A stretch of DNA of 64,000 nucleotides, from assembly GCF_014207985.1 (NCBI RefSeq), contig NZ_JACHMI010000001.1:186001-250000 (forward strand), given 5' to 3'. Shown piece after piece: positions 1-8,243 of this stretch. Under the pieces are notes generated by a model. The model did not search any database and was not told the DNA's origin. It was given only the letters and a program-made list of their open reading frames with translations. The DNA comes from Nonomuraea rubra (GTDB taxonomy: Bacteria > Actinomycetota > Actinomycetes > Streptosporangiales > Streptosporangiaceae). Position numbers and translations under genes: made by a program. Within the stretch, counting starts at the first letter, position 1. Each line of letters begins with the position of its first letter.

Positions 1-846
1 GCCCTCCAGAAGGAGGCCCCCGCACCCGCGGCGCCGGGCAACCGGGTGCCGCGCTGGCAGATCTACGTCCCGCTGGCCCTGTACCTGCTGTTCACGCTGG
101 TGCCGTTCTACTGGATGCTGGTCTTCGCGTTCAGGCCGGCCGGCTCGACGGCGATCTTCCCGTGGCCGATCACGCTCCAGCACTTCGACACGGTCTGGAA
201 CGGGATGGGGTTCGCCGTCTTCTTCCGGAACAGCCTCATGGTCGGCGTCGCCTCGCTGGTCGCGACCACGGTGGTGGCGCTGGCCGGCGGGTACGCCCTG
301 GCCCGCTACTCCTTCCGCGGCAAGGGCGCGTTCATGGTCGGGATGCTCTGCACGCAGTTCATCCCCGGCGCCCTGATGATCATCCCGCTGTTCGAGATCT
401 TCCGCACGCTGGACCTGACGAACTCGCTCTGGAGCCTCGTCATCGCCGAGACGGTCTTCCAGCTCCCGCTCTCGCTCATCCTGATCAGCGGCTTCATCCG
501 CAACATCCCGTACGAGCTGGAGCAGGCCGCCTGGGTGGACGGCTGCTCCCGGCTGCGCGGCTTCCTGGCCATCGTGCTGCCCCTGCTGCGGCCCGCGCTG
601 GTCGCGGTCGGCTCGTTCGCCTTCATCCACAGCTGGAACAACTTCCTTTTCGCCCTCATGTTCATCAACGACCAGGAGAAGTTCACCGTGCCCGTGGGCC
701 TGGCCTACAACCTCGGCGAGAACAGCGTCGACTTCGGCGCCCTCGCCGCCGGCGGCGTCGTCGCCGCACTGCCCGTCGTCATCGTCTTCGCCTTCATCCA
801 GCGTTACCTCGTCCAGGGGATGTCCGCCGGGGCGGTGAAGGGATGA
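1..846 (+). CDS. Carbohydrate ABC transporter permease (MalG/CUT1 type), 5'-partial
   Basis: Membrane permease subunit of a sugar ABC importer. The frame is open from the first base of the window, 15 codons before the GTG at 46, so the real start is outside and this is the 3' part of the gene. About six hydrophobic segments are visible. The EAA loop that contacts the ATPase is seen as EQAAWVDGCSRLRGF near residue 165, with the following LPLLRP. The stop overlaps the next start (ATGA at 843-846). The binding protein of the same importer lies two genes downstream. No ATPase gene is in the visible operon; actinobacterial CUT1 importers commonly use a shared MsiK-type ATPase encoded elsewhere (family knowledge). 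Confidence 0.93.
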   Translation, partial: ALQKEAPAPAAPGNRVPRWQIYVPLALYLLFTLVPFYWMLVFAFRPAGSTAIFPWPITLQHFDTVWNGMGFAVFFRNSLMVGVASLVATTVVALAGGYALARYSFRGKGAFMVGMLCTQFIPGALMIIPLFEIFRTLDLTNSLWSLVIAETVFQLPLSLILISGFIRNIPYELEQAAWVDGCSRLRGFLAIVLPLLRPALVAVGSFAFIHSWNNFLFALMFINDQEKFTVPVGLAYNLGENSVDFGALAAGGVVAALPVVIVFAFIQRYLVQGMSAGAVKG

Positions 847-2261
847 CCGCCCAGACCTACCGCAACCCGGTGCTCAACGCCGACTGGTCCGACCCCGACG
901 TGATCCGCGTCGGCGACGACTTCTACCTGACGGCCTCCACCTTCACCAAGGTGCCGGGGCTGCCGATCCTGCACTCGCGCGACCTGGTCAACTGGACGAT
1001 CATCGGCCACGCGTACACGCGGGGTCACGACGACGTCCGGCCCGGCTGCGGGGTGTGGGCGCCCTCGCTGCGCCACCACGACGGCCGCTTCTGGATCTTC
1101 TGGGGAGATCCGGACGTGGGCGTCTGCTGGGTGAGCGCCGAGGACCCGCGCGGCCCGTGGACCGAGCCGCACGTCGTCAAGCCGGGGCTCGGGCTGATCG
1201 ACGCGTGCCCGCTGTGGGACGAGGACGGGCAGGCGTACCTGGTGCACGGCTGGGCGAAGAGCCGCGCGGGCGTCAACAACCGGCTCACCCTGCACCGCAT
1301 GGCGCCCGACGGCAGCACGGTGCTGGACGAGGGCACGCTGGTCATCGACGGCGACCTGCTGCCGGGGTACCGGACGCTGGAAGGGCCCAAGCTCTACAGG
1401 CACGACGGCGCGTACTGGATCTTCGCTCCCGCCGGGGGCGTCGAGCAGGGCTGGCAGTCGGTGTTCCGCGCGGAGTCGATCTTCGGTCCGTACGAGGACC
1501 GCATCGTGCTGGAGCAGGGCGGCACCGACGTCAACGGCCCGCACCAGGGCGGCTGGGTGGACACCCCGTCCGGCGAGCACTGGTTCATGCACTTCCAGGA
1601 CCGCGGCCCCTACGGCCGGGTCGTGCACCTGCAGCCCATGGCCTGGGGCGAGGACGGCTGGCCGGTCATGGGCGACGGCGGCGAGCCCGTGGCCGAGTAC
1701 CGGGTGCCCGTGCCCGGCGGTGAGCCGGCCGCGCCCGCGACGTCCGACGACTTCGCCGGGCCCGGGCTGGGGCTGCAGTGGAGCTGGCAGGCCAACCCCG
1801 ACCCCTCCTGGTGGGAGCTGAGGGACGGCGCGCTCAGGCTGGCCTGCGTGCCGGGCCCCGACGACCTGCGCGAGCGGCCGTCCGTGCTGGGGCAGCGGCT
1901 GCCCGGCGTGCCCTGCACGGTCACGGTCACCCTCACCCTGGCGGGCGAGGGCAGGGCGGGGCTGGCCGTGGTGGGGGACACCGCCGCGTCCGTCGGCCTG
2001 GAGCGCACCGCCGACGGCAAGCTCGTCCTGGTCTGCGGCGACACGGAGCCGGTCCCGGTCGAGCAGGACGGGCCCGTCACGCTCGGCGCGCGGGTGGGCG
2101 AGGGCGCGCTGGTCACGTTCCTGGCCGGCGGCCGGGACGTGGGCGCGCCCTTCCAGGCCACGCAGGGCCGATGGGTGGGGGCCGTGCTCGGCCTCTTCGC
2201 CGCGGGGGACGGCACCGGCGAAGCGATCTTCGAGGCGTTCACCGTGGACATCGAAAGGTAG
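843..2261 (+). CDS. Glycoside hydrolase family 43 (arabinofuranosidase/xylosidase-like)
   Basis: Inverting exo-glycosidase, 472 residues, expected to release arabinose or xylose from plant oligosaccharides. It has no signal peptide, so it probably acts on imported oligomers in the cytoplasm. The N-terminal five-bladed propeller shows the GH43 triad: base Asp in NADWSDPDVI (residues 11-20), pKa-tuning Asp in LIDACPLWDEDG (about 118), and acid Glu in LEGPKLY (about 180). Residues from about 300 on form a beta-rich C-terminal domain like the concanavalin-type domain common in this family. The start is set by the ATGA overlap with the permease; a longer upstream open frame has no coding character. 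Exact substrate cannot be told from sequence. Confidence 0.9.
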   Translation: MTAQTYRNPVLNADWSDPDVIRVGDDFYLTASTFTKVPGLPILHSRDLVNWTIIGHAYTRGHDDVRPGCGVWAPSLRHHDGRFWIFWGDPDVGVCWVSAEDPRGPWTEPHVVKPGLGLIDACPLWDEDGQAYLVHGWAKSRAGVNNRLTLHRMAPDGSTVLDEGTLVIDGDLLPGYRTLEGPKLYRHDGAYWIFAPAGGVEQGWQSVFRAESIFGPYEDRIVLEQGGTDVNGPHQGGWVDTPSGEHWFMHFQDRGPYGRVVHLQPMAWGEDGWPVMGDGGEPVAEYRVPVPGGEPAAPATSDDFAGPGLGLQWSWQANPDPSWWELRDGALRLACVPGPDDLRERPSVLGQRLPGVPCTVTVTLTLAGEGRAGLAVVGDTAASVGLERTADGKLVLVCGDTEPVPVEQDGPVTLGARVGEGALVTFLAGGRDVGAPFQATQGRWVGAVLGLFAAGDGTGEAIFEAFTVDIER

Positions 2262-2267
2262 AGGCAC

Positions 2268-3560
2268 ATGAGACGACACGCGCCGATGGCCGCCGTCGTG
2301 CTGGCGGCCGTCCTGGCCGCCGGTTGCGGCTCGGGCGGCGGTACCGAGGACGGCAGGACCGAGATCACCTTCTGGGACACCAACGCCGGACCCGCGCGCA
2401 CGCCGGTGTGGCAGCACGCCATCGCCGAGTTCGAGAAGGCCAACCCCACCATCAAGGTCAACTACGTGGGCGTGCCGATCGCGCAGGCGCCGCAGAAGCT
2501 CGACACGGCCATCGCCGGCGGCGGCACCCCGGACGTGGCCGACATCTCGACCTCCGGCCTCGGCACGCTGGTGGCCCAGAAGGCGCTCGAACCCGTGGAC
2601 GAGCGCATCGCCAGGAACCCCGCACTGAACGGCAAGTTCAACGAGGCGCTGCTGACCACGGTCAAGAACGTCGTGCCCGACGGCAAGATGTACATCTACC
2701 CGATCTCCACCAACTCCGGCGCGTTCTGGTACCGGAAGGACTGGTTCGAGGAGGCCGGGGTGGAGGCGCCGAAGACCTGGTCGGAGTTCTTCACCGTCGT
2801 CGACAGGTTCACCGAGCCGAAGGAGAACCGCTTCGGCTTCACCATCCGCGGCGGCTCCGGCTCCATCGCGCAGATGCTGGAGGTCGTCTACGGCCAGTCG
2901 GGCGTCACCGAGTTCTTCGACGCCTCGGGCAAGGCCACGCTGAACGACCCGCGCAACGTGACAGCCCTGGAGAAGTACGCGGGGCTGTACAAGAAGAACA
3001 CGCCCGAGGGCGACCTGCAGAACGACTACGTCAAGATGGTCGCCCAGTTCGACACCGCGGGCAGCATCGCGATCATGCAGCACAACCTGGGCTCCTACCA
3101 GGACCACAAGAAGGCGCTGGGCGACGAGAAGGTGGCCTCCTTCTCCGTGCCCAAGTCCGACACCGGCCCCCAGACCGTGCTGTCGAACCCGGTCGGCGGC
3201 GTCGCCGTCTTCTCCGCCAGTGAGAACAAGGAGGCCGCGGCCAAGCTGGCCGAGTTCTTCGCCGCCAAGGAGATGGGTGGCTACCTCGCCGAGCAGACCG
3301 GCGTCATCCCGGCCAACACCGACGTGCCCGCTTCGAGCGCCGCGCACATCACCGAGGCACAGCGGGTGCTGAACGACCCGGCGACCAAGGTCGTGCAGAT
3401 GCCGTACCACCTGCCGGAGTTCAACCAGATCACCAAGACGTGGGCGGAGCCGCAGTTCCAGAAGGTGCTGCTGGGCCAGACCAGCGCCAAGGCGTTCCTG
3501 GACGAGTTCGCGGCCAAGCTGACCGAGGCGCAGGCCGGGTACAAGCAGAGGAACGGCTGA
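2268..3560 (+). CDS. ABC transporter sugar-binding lipoprotein
   Basis: Extracellular solute-binding protein (family 1), 430 residues, the receptor of the importer whose permease opens the window. The signal peptide ends in a lipobox, LAAGCGSGGG, with Cys at about residue 20, so the mature protein is a membrane-anchored lipoprotein. The body has the usual two-lobe features, such as EITFWDTNAGP near the N-terminus, GGGTPDVADI near residue 85 and FWYRKDWFEEAG near 155. It starts 6 bases after the GH43 stop. Its stop shares a base with the next start (TGATG at 3558-3562), so translation with the pectate lyase is probably coupled. Confidence 0.93.
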   Translation: MRRHAPMAAVVLAAVLAAGCGSGGGTEDGRTEITFWDTNAGPARTPVWQHAIAEFEKANPTIKVNYVGVPIAQAPQKLDTAIAGGGTPDVADISTSGLGTLVAQKALEPVDERIARNPALNGKFNEALLTTVKNVVPDGKMYIYPISTNSGAFWYRKDWFEEAGVEAPKTWSEFFTVVDRFTEPKENRFGFTIRGGSGSIAQMLEVVYGQSGVTEFFDASGKATLNDPRNVTALEKYAGLYKKNTPEGDLQNDYVKMVAQFDTAGSIAIMQHNLGSYQDHKKALGDEKVASFSVPKSDTGPQTVLSNPVGGVAVFSASENKEAAAKLAEFFAAKEMGGYLAEQTGVIPANTDVPASSAAHITEAQRVLNDPATKVVQMPYHLPEFNQITKTWAEPQFQKVLLGQTSAKAFLDEFAAKLTEAQAGYKQRNG

Positions 3561-4762
3561 TGCACGCTGTCGTCGCACTCGCCGTCGCCGCGGTGACGGC
3601 CTTACATCCCGCGCCCGACCTCGGCCGGCAGGTGCTCGCGCCGAACGACGGGTGGGCCGCCGCCGAGGGCGGCACCACCGGTGGGTCCGCCGCCCGCCAC
3701 GCGGTCACCGTACGGACCCGCGAGGAGCTGGCCGCGGCCGTCGCAGGCGACGAGCCGAAGATCGTCTACGTGGAGGGGCGCATAGACGCCGCCGCGAAGA
3801 GCTGCGCCGAGTACGCCGACCCCGGGTACGACCTGCAGCGATATCTCGACGCCTACGACCCGGCGCACTGGACGGGACCCGCGTCGGGCCCGCTCGAAGA
3901 GGCCCGGAAGGCGTCCGCCGCCAACCAGCGGAAAGACGTCGTGATCACCGTCGGCTCCAACACCACGCTCGTCGGCCGCCGCGGCGCCGAGCTCACCGGC
4001 CTCGGCCTGATGATCGACCGGGCCGACAACGTGATCGTCAGGAACCTCGCCGTCCACGACGCCTACGACTGCTTCCCCGTGTGGAGCGGCGGCGACTGGA
4101 AGACCGACTACGACAACCTGATGATCTCCGAGTCCACGCACGTGTGGGTGGACCACGTGACGCTGACCGACGGCGACCGCCCCGACCAGGCCGAGCCGTT
4201 CTACTTCGGCAAGCGCTTCCTGCACCACGACGGGCTGCTCGACGTCGTCAGGGGCAGCGACCTGGTGACCATCTCCTGGAGCGTGTTCTCCGGGCATGAC
4301 AAGTCGCTGCTGTGGGGCAACACCGACAACCCCGAGCACGACGCGGGCAAGCTGCGCGTCACCCTGCACCACAACCTGCTGTCGGGGCTCAACCAGCGGG
4401 CGCCGCGCGTGCGCCACGGGAAGGTGCACGTCTACAACAACGCGTACGTGGTCCCCGCCGGCACCGACTACCAGTACTCGTGGGGCGTCGGCGTCAACTC
4501 CGCCATCTACGCGCAGAACAACACGTTCAGCGGCACCTCCCCCGACAGGATCATCCACGGCTGGGGCGGCACCGCGATCCACGAGGAGGGCACGCTGGTG
4601 AACGGCAGGCCGGTGGACGTCCTGGCGGCGTACAACGCCGTCAAGGACCCCGATCTCGGCTCCGACGTGGGCTGGACCCCCGCCCTGCACGGGCGCGTGG
4701 ACCCGGCGCGGGCCGTGCCCGCCCTGGTCAAGGCCCGGGCCGGCGCCGGGAGGATCTCATGA
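3560..4762 (+). CDS. Secreted pectate lyase, polysaccharide lyase family 1
   Basis: Cleaves polygalacturonate by beta-elimination outside the cell; 400 residues. The first 15 or so residues after the ATG at 3560 are hydrophobic (VVALAVAAVTAL), a short signal peptide. The right-handed beta-helix motifs are intact: VWVDHVTLTDGD, VTISWSVFSGHDKSLLWG, and the catalytic-arginine stretch LNQRAPRVRHGKVHVYNN (about residues 276-293) with both conserved arginines. Calcium-binding Asp residues are expected on the first of these strands. The start overlaps the binding-protein stop and the end overlaps the next start (ATGA). The protein is the ordinary, active-looking member of a tandem pair. Confidence 0.92.
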   Translation: MHAVVALAVAAVTALHPAPDLGRQVLAPNDGWAAAEGGTTGGSAARHAVTVRTREELAAAVAGDEPKIVYVEGRIDAAAKSCAEYADPGYDLQRYLDAYDPAHWTGPASGPLEEARKASAANQRKDVVITVGSNTTLVGRRGAELTGLGLMIDRADNVIVRNLAVHDAYDCFPVWSGGDWKTDYDNLMISESTHVWVDHVTLTDGDRPDQAEPFYFGKRFLHHDGLLDVVRGSDLVTISWSVFSGHDKSLLWGNTDNPEHDAGKLRVTLHHNLLSGLNQRAPRVRHGKVHVYNNAYVVPAGTDYQYSWGVGVNSAIYAQNNTFSGTSPDRIIHGWGGTAIHEEGTLVNGRPVDVLAAYNAVKDPDLGSDVGWTPALHGRVDPARAVPALVKARAGAGRIS

Positions 4763-6606
4763 GGGCGGCAGCGGTCCTCGCCCTGCTCGCGGGGCTGCTC
4801 CTGGCGCCCGCGCCCGCCCAGGCCGAGCAGCAGCGGGCCGACGGGTTCGCCGGGCTGAACGCCCTGGGGGTGGACGGCACCACCGGCGGCGCGGCCGGCG
4901 AGACCGTGACCGTGGACAACCTGGCCGACCTGGAGCGGTACGCCACGGCCGCCGAGCCGTACGTGATCAAGGTCAGGGGCTCGATCACGATGGAGCCGTA
5001 CGGCAGGGAGATCGAGGTCGCCTCCGACAAGAGCATCGTCGGCGAGGGTACGGGCGCCGAGCTGGTGCACGGCGGGTTCTTCCTCAACGGCGTGCACAAC
5101 GTCATCATCCGCAACCTGACGATCCGCGACACGTACGTGCCCGGCGACTGGGACGGCAAGTCCAAGGACTACGACGGCGTTCAGATGGACGGCGCCCACC
5201 ACGTCTGGATCGACCACAACCACTTCACCCGCACCGGCGACGGGCTGCTCGACATCCGCAAGGACAGCGACTACGTCACCGTCTCCTGGAACGTCTTCAG
5301 CGACCACAACAAGGCCGTCGGCGTCGGCTGGACCCCGAACGTGGTCACCAAGGTCACCTTCCACCACAACTGGATCCGCGGCACCCACCAGCGCAACGCC
5401 AGCATCGACAACACCGAGGCCGCGCACTGGTACAACAACTACGTCCAGGACACCGCGATGTACGGGACGATGATCCGCGGCGGCGGCAGGCTGGTCGTGG
5501 AGAACAGCTACTACCAGGGCGTGCCCGACCCGATCGTGGCCAAGGACCCGGCCTCGCAGGTCGTGCAGCGGGGCAACGTGCTGCGCGACTCGCCCGGCCG
5601 CTCGGACAGCGCGGGCACGGCGTTCGACCCGTCCGCCTACTACGCCTACACGCTCGACCCCGCCGAGCGGGTGCCCGGCCTCGTCACCAGGGGCGCGGGC
5701 CCGCTCGGCGCGAAGGCCGGCGGGGGCGCGGGCTTGTCCGGCGCTGACGCCGGTAGGGGCGCGGGCTCGCCCGGTGCTGACGCCGGCAGGGGCGCGGGGC
5801 GGATCAGCGTCGCGCTCGACGGCACCGGCGACTTCGCCAGCATCCAGGCGGCGGTGGGCGCGGCGCCGCGCGGCGCGGTGATCACCGTCCAGCCGGGCGT
5901 CTACCGCGAGATGCCGCGCGTCTGGGCGGGCCGCCGCGACCTGACGATCAGGGGCGCCACCGGCAACCCGGAGGACGTGGTCATCACCTACGACCTGTCC
6001 GCCGGCGCCGCGAAGTTCTACGGCGGCACCTGGGGCACCGCACAGAGCGCCACCCTGGCCGTGCTCGCCGACGGCGTCACGGTGCGGGACCTCACGGTCC
6101 AGAACGCCACCGACGAGACGGTCAACCCGGGCCCCGCGCCGGCCGTACGAACGGCGGGGGACAGGACCGCGCTCGACGGCGCCAGGCTCCTCGGCAACGG
6201 GGGCGTGCTCCAGTCGGACGGCCGCCGCGCCTACCTGCGCGACTGCTACGTGGAGGGAGACGTGGACCTGGTGCGCGGCCAGGGCACGACCGTCCTGGAC
6301 GGCTGCACGGTCAGGTCGCTCGGCCCCGGCAACGTGCTCGCCGGCGGCACCGTCCTGCTCAACGGCGGCCGGCTGGAGGGCGAGGTCGCGAAGTCGGTCT
6401 CGCTGGGCGGCTCGGGCGCGGCCGTCGTCCGCGACGCCTGGCTGGGCGCGCACGTCAAGGACGACCCGTGGACCGGCGAGGGCGGCTTCGCCGAGTACCG
6501 CAACACGGGCCCGGGCGCGGCCGTCACGGCCGACCGGCCCCAGCTCACCGACAGGCAGGCCACCAGGCACACCGTGAAGAGGTACCTGGCGGGCTGGCGG
6601 CCATGA
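4759..6606 (+). CDS. Secreted pectate lyase (PL1) fused to a degenerate pectinesterase (CE8) domain
   Basis: A two-domain secreted protein of 615 residues. Residues 1-21 are a signal peptide ending APAQA. Residues 25-310 are a PL1 beta-helix (VWIDHNHF, VTVSWNVFSDHNK, VTFHHNWIRGTHQRN); the first catalytic arginine is kept but the usual RxPR pattern is not. Residues 314-350 are a Gly/Ala-rich linker with imperfect repeats of GAGxxGADAGR. Residues 351-615 match a pectinesterase (DGTGDFASIQAAV, GDVDLVRG), but the acid/base QD of the GYQDTLY motif is replaced (GNGGVLQ) and the LGRPW arginine is replaced (LGGSG). The domain is probably a carbohydrate-binding or inactive esterase. The ATGA overlap at 4759 fixes the start. 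Confidence 0.88.
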   Translation: MRAAAVLALLAGLLLAPAPAQAEQQRADGFAGLNALGVDGTTGGAAGETVTVDNLADLERYATAAEPYVIKVRGSITMEPYGREIEVASDKSIVGEGTGAELVHGGFFLNGVHNVIIRNLTIRDTYVPGDWDGKSKDYDGVQMDGAHHVWIDHNHFTRTGDGLLDIRKDSDYVTVSWNVFSDHNKAVGVGWTPNVVTKVTFHHNWIRGTHQRNASIDNTEAAHWYNNYVQDTAMYGTMIRGGGRLVVENSYYQGVPDPIVAKDPASQVVQRGNVLRDSPGRSDSAGTAFDPSAYYAYTLDPAERVPGLVTRGAGPLGAKAGGGAGLSGADAGRGAGSPGADAGRGAGRISVALDGTGDFASIQAAVGAAPRGAVITVQPGVYREMPRVWAGRRDLTIRGATGNPEDVVITYDLSAGAAKFYGGTWGTAQSATLAVLADGVTVRDLTVQNATDETVNPGPAPAVRTAGDRTALDGARLLGNGGVLQSDGRRAYLRDCYVEGDVDLVRGQGTTVLDGCTVRSLGPGNVLAGGTVLLNGGRLEGEVAKSVSLGGSGAAVVRDAWLGAHVKDDPWTGEGGFAEYRNTGPGAAVTADRPQLTDRQATRHTVKRYLAGWRP

Positions 6607-6612
6607 CGTGGC

Positions 6613-6637
6613 GGCCCGGGCCGGGGGAGCCCGGGCC
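6613..6637 (+). terminator. GC-rich hairpin after the pectin operon
   Basis: An 8-bp perfect stem (ggcccggg at 6613-6620 with cccgggcc at 6630-6637) begins 7 bases after the stop of the lyase-esterase gene and is followed by a short T-containing stretch (ggtctttacc). It is likely the end of the five-gene operon. Confidence 0.6.
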
Positions 6638-6737
6638 TGCGGTCTTTACCCGGAGCAATACAGCCGTAGAGTAGTCGTATCAGTACGCCTGGTTACGATG
6701 GCGAAGTTCACGCATCCATCACGCCAGGGGGCTGAAA

Positions 6738-8123
6738 ATGACCGATGAGACGCAGGCCGCGAAGATAAGGGTCAACGGGACGGAAGAGAGCGTGCTCGAT
6801 ACCGAGGCCGCTCTGCTGCACGCGCAGGACGACCCGGCGGCCTCGGCCGCCGTGGACGTGGCCGTCGAGACCGAGCTGCTGGAGGACTCCGGGGCACTGG
6901 ACGCCCGCAGGGAGAGCGAGCGGCAGATCGCCGAGCTGACCTCCAAGGAGCAGGAGCGCGTCCGCGGCGTCCAGCGCGAGCTGCGCACCATGGGCGCCGA
7001 CGTCTGGCCGGTCGCCAGGTGGTGGGGTTACGAGATCCACCTCAACGAGTCGGCCGCGCTGCTGGCGGCCGAGATCCCGCAGCTCATCGGGGACATCGCG
7101 GGCGCGGTGCTGGGCTCGTGGCTGGCCCCGGTCATCGAGCGCTCCGTGCGCGCCAAGGCCGAGTGGATCGCCTCGATCGCCCGGCCGTACGGGGTCAGGC
7201 TGGCCTCGCCGTGGACCGCCCCCGGCATGCTCGTCCCGGCCCGCCAGAGCGGCGGCGACACGAGCCTGTACTGGGCGGTTCACGAGCCGGGCGACGGCTG
7301 GAGCCCGGACCAGCGGTTCGTCGACCACTTCAGCGTGTCGGGCCCGGCCCTGGCCGAGTTCCAGGACCGGCTGTTCCTCGCTCACCGGGGCGCCGCCGGC
7401 GACTCCAGCCTGTGGTGGACGTGCTACGACGCCGAGGAGGGCTGGAGCGACGACCAGATGCTGCCCCGGCACTTCAGCGAGTCGGCCCCGGCGCTGGCCG
7501 CCTACGACGGCCGGCTCTACTGCGTGCACCGGGGCAGCCGCGGTGACACCGCGCTGTGGTGGGCCCGCTGGGACGGCTCGTACTGGAGCTCCGACCAGCG
7601 CTTCCCGCAGCACCTCAGCGAGACGGCGCCGGCGCTGGCCGCCTACGACGGGCAGCTCTTCTGCGTGCACCGCGGCGCGGGCGACGACCAGGCGCTGTGG
7701 TGGACCCGCTTCGACGGCTCCACCTGGAGCCCCGACGAGCGGCTGCCGCAGCACTTCAGCTCCTCCGCCCCGGCGCTGGCCGTCTACCGCGGCCACCTCT
7801 ACTGCGTGCACCGCGGCGCGGGCGGCGACTCGTCGCTGTGGTGGACCCGCTGGGACGGCTCGCGCTGGAGCCCGGACCAGAGGCTGCCCGGCCACCACAC
7901 CAACCACGGCCCGTCCCTGACCGTCTACAAGGACCGGCTGTACTGCGTGCACCGCGGCTCCGCCGACCCGAGCCTGTGGTGGAGCAGCTTCAACGGCTCC
8001 GGCTGGACCGCCGACGAGCGGCTGCCCCACCACTACAGCGCCGAGGGCCCGGCGATCATCGCCTACCGCGACAAGAACGCCACCCACGACCAGCTCCTGT
8101 GCGTGCACCGGGGCATCCGCTAG
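6738..8123 (+). CDS. Repeat-built beta-propeller protein, lectin-like
   Basis: Unnamed 461-residue protein. Residues 1-160 hold a charged helical segment (about 50-90, rich in Glu/Arg) and a hydrophobic stretch around 103-130 (LIGDIAGAVLGSWLAPVI). From about residue 165 there are six units of 46-48 residues with consensus LYCVHRG..GD..LWWTRWDGS.WS.DQRLPQH.S..APALAaY, then a final half unit ending LLCVHRGIR that could close the ring as a 'velcro' strand. This pattern predicts a six-bladed propeller resembling fucose-type or PLL-type lectins; that is inference from the repeat. There is no signal peptide. The ATG follows an AGGGGGC ribosome site. It faces the downstream hydrolase and both end at a shared strong hairpin. 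Confidence 0.75.
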   Translation: MTDETQAAKIRVNGTEESVLDTEAALLHAQDDPAASAAVDVAVETELLEDSGALDARRESERQIAELTSKEQERVRGVQRELRTMGADVWPVARWWGYEIHLNESAALLAAEIPQLIGDIAGAVLGSWLAPVIERSVRAKAEWIASIARPYGVRLASPWTAPGMLVPARQSGGDTSLYWAVHEPGDGWSPDQRFVDHFSVSGPALAEFQDRLFLAHRGAAGDSSLWWTCYDAEEGWSDDQMLPRHFSESAPALAAYDGRLYCVHRGSRGDTALWWARWDGSYWSSDQRFPQHLSETAPALAAYDGQLFCVHRGAGDDQALWWTRFDGSTWSPDERLPQHFSSSAPALAVYRGHLYCVHRGAGGDSSLWWTRWDGSRWSPDQRLPGHHTNHGPSLTVYKDRLYCVHRGSADPSLWWSSFNGSGWTADERLPHHYSAEGPAIIAYRDKNATHDQLLCVHRGIR

Positions 8124-8136
8124 CAACCGGGGCCGC

Positions 8137-8198
8137 AGAACTGCCTCAGAACCGCCTCAGAACCGCCTCAGTACTGCCTCAGTACTGCCTCGGAACGG
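8137..8198. repeat. 11-bp tandem repeat, five full units
   Basis: Five consecutive 11-base units of consensus AGAACYGCCTC (8137-8191) followed by a partial sixth, between the propeller gene stop and the terminator. The period is close to one DNA helical turn. It is noncoding as far as can be seen. Confidence 0.85.
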
Positions 8199-8199
8199 C

Positions 8200-8232
8200 G
8201 AATGCCGGCTCGCGATCCGCGAGCCGGCATTC
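8200..8232. terminator. Perfect 15-bp bidirectional terminator hairpin
   Basis: The arms gaatgccggctcgcg (8200-8214) and cgcgagccggcattc (8218-8232) pair perfectly around a 3-base loop (atc). It sits between two convergent genes and could stop transcription from both sides. Confidence 0.85.
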
Positions 8233-8243
8233 TCATGCGTGGA

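Noticed and set aside
804..3578. A 924-codon open frame on the minus strand opposite the pectin operon, and similar long antisense frames elsewhere
   Set aside because: High-GC DNA leaves the complementary frame free of stops. The frame has an Arg/Val/Gly-rich composition with no motifs, while the plus strand encodes clear enzymes.
8137..8191. Tandem units as a CRISPR array
   Set aside because: Units are 11 bases with no spacers, and no cas genes are in the window. The repeats at 28331 and 36396 fail for the same reason.
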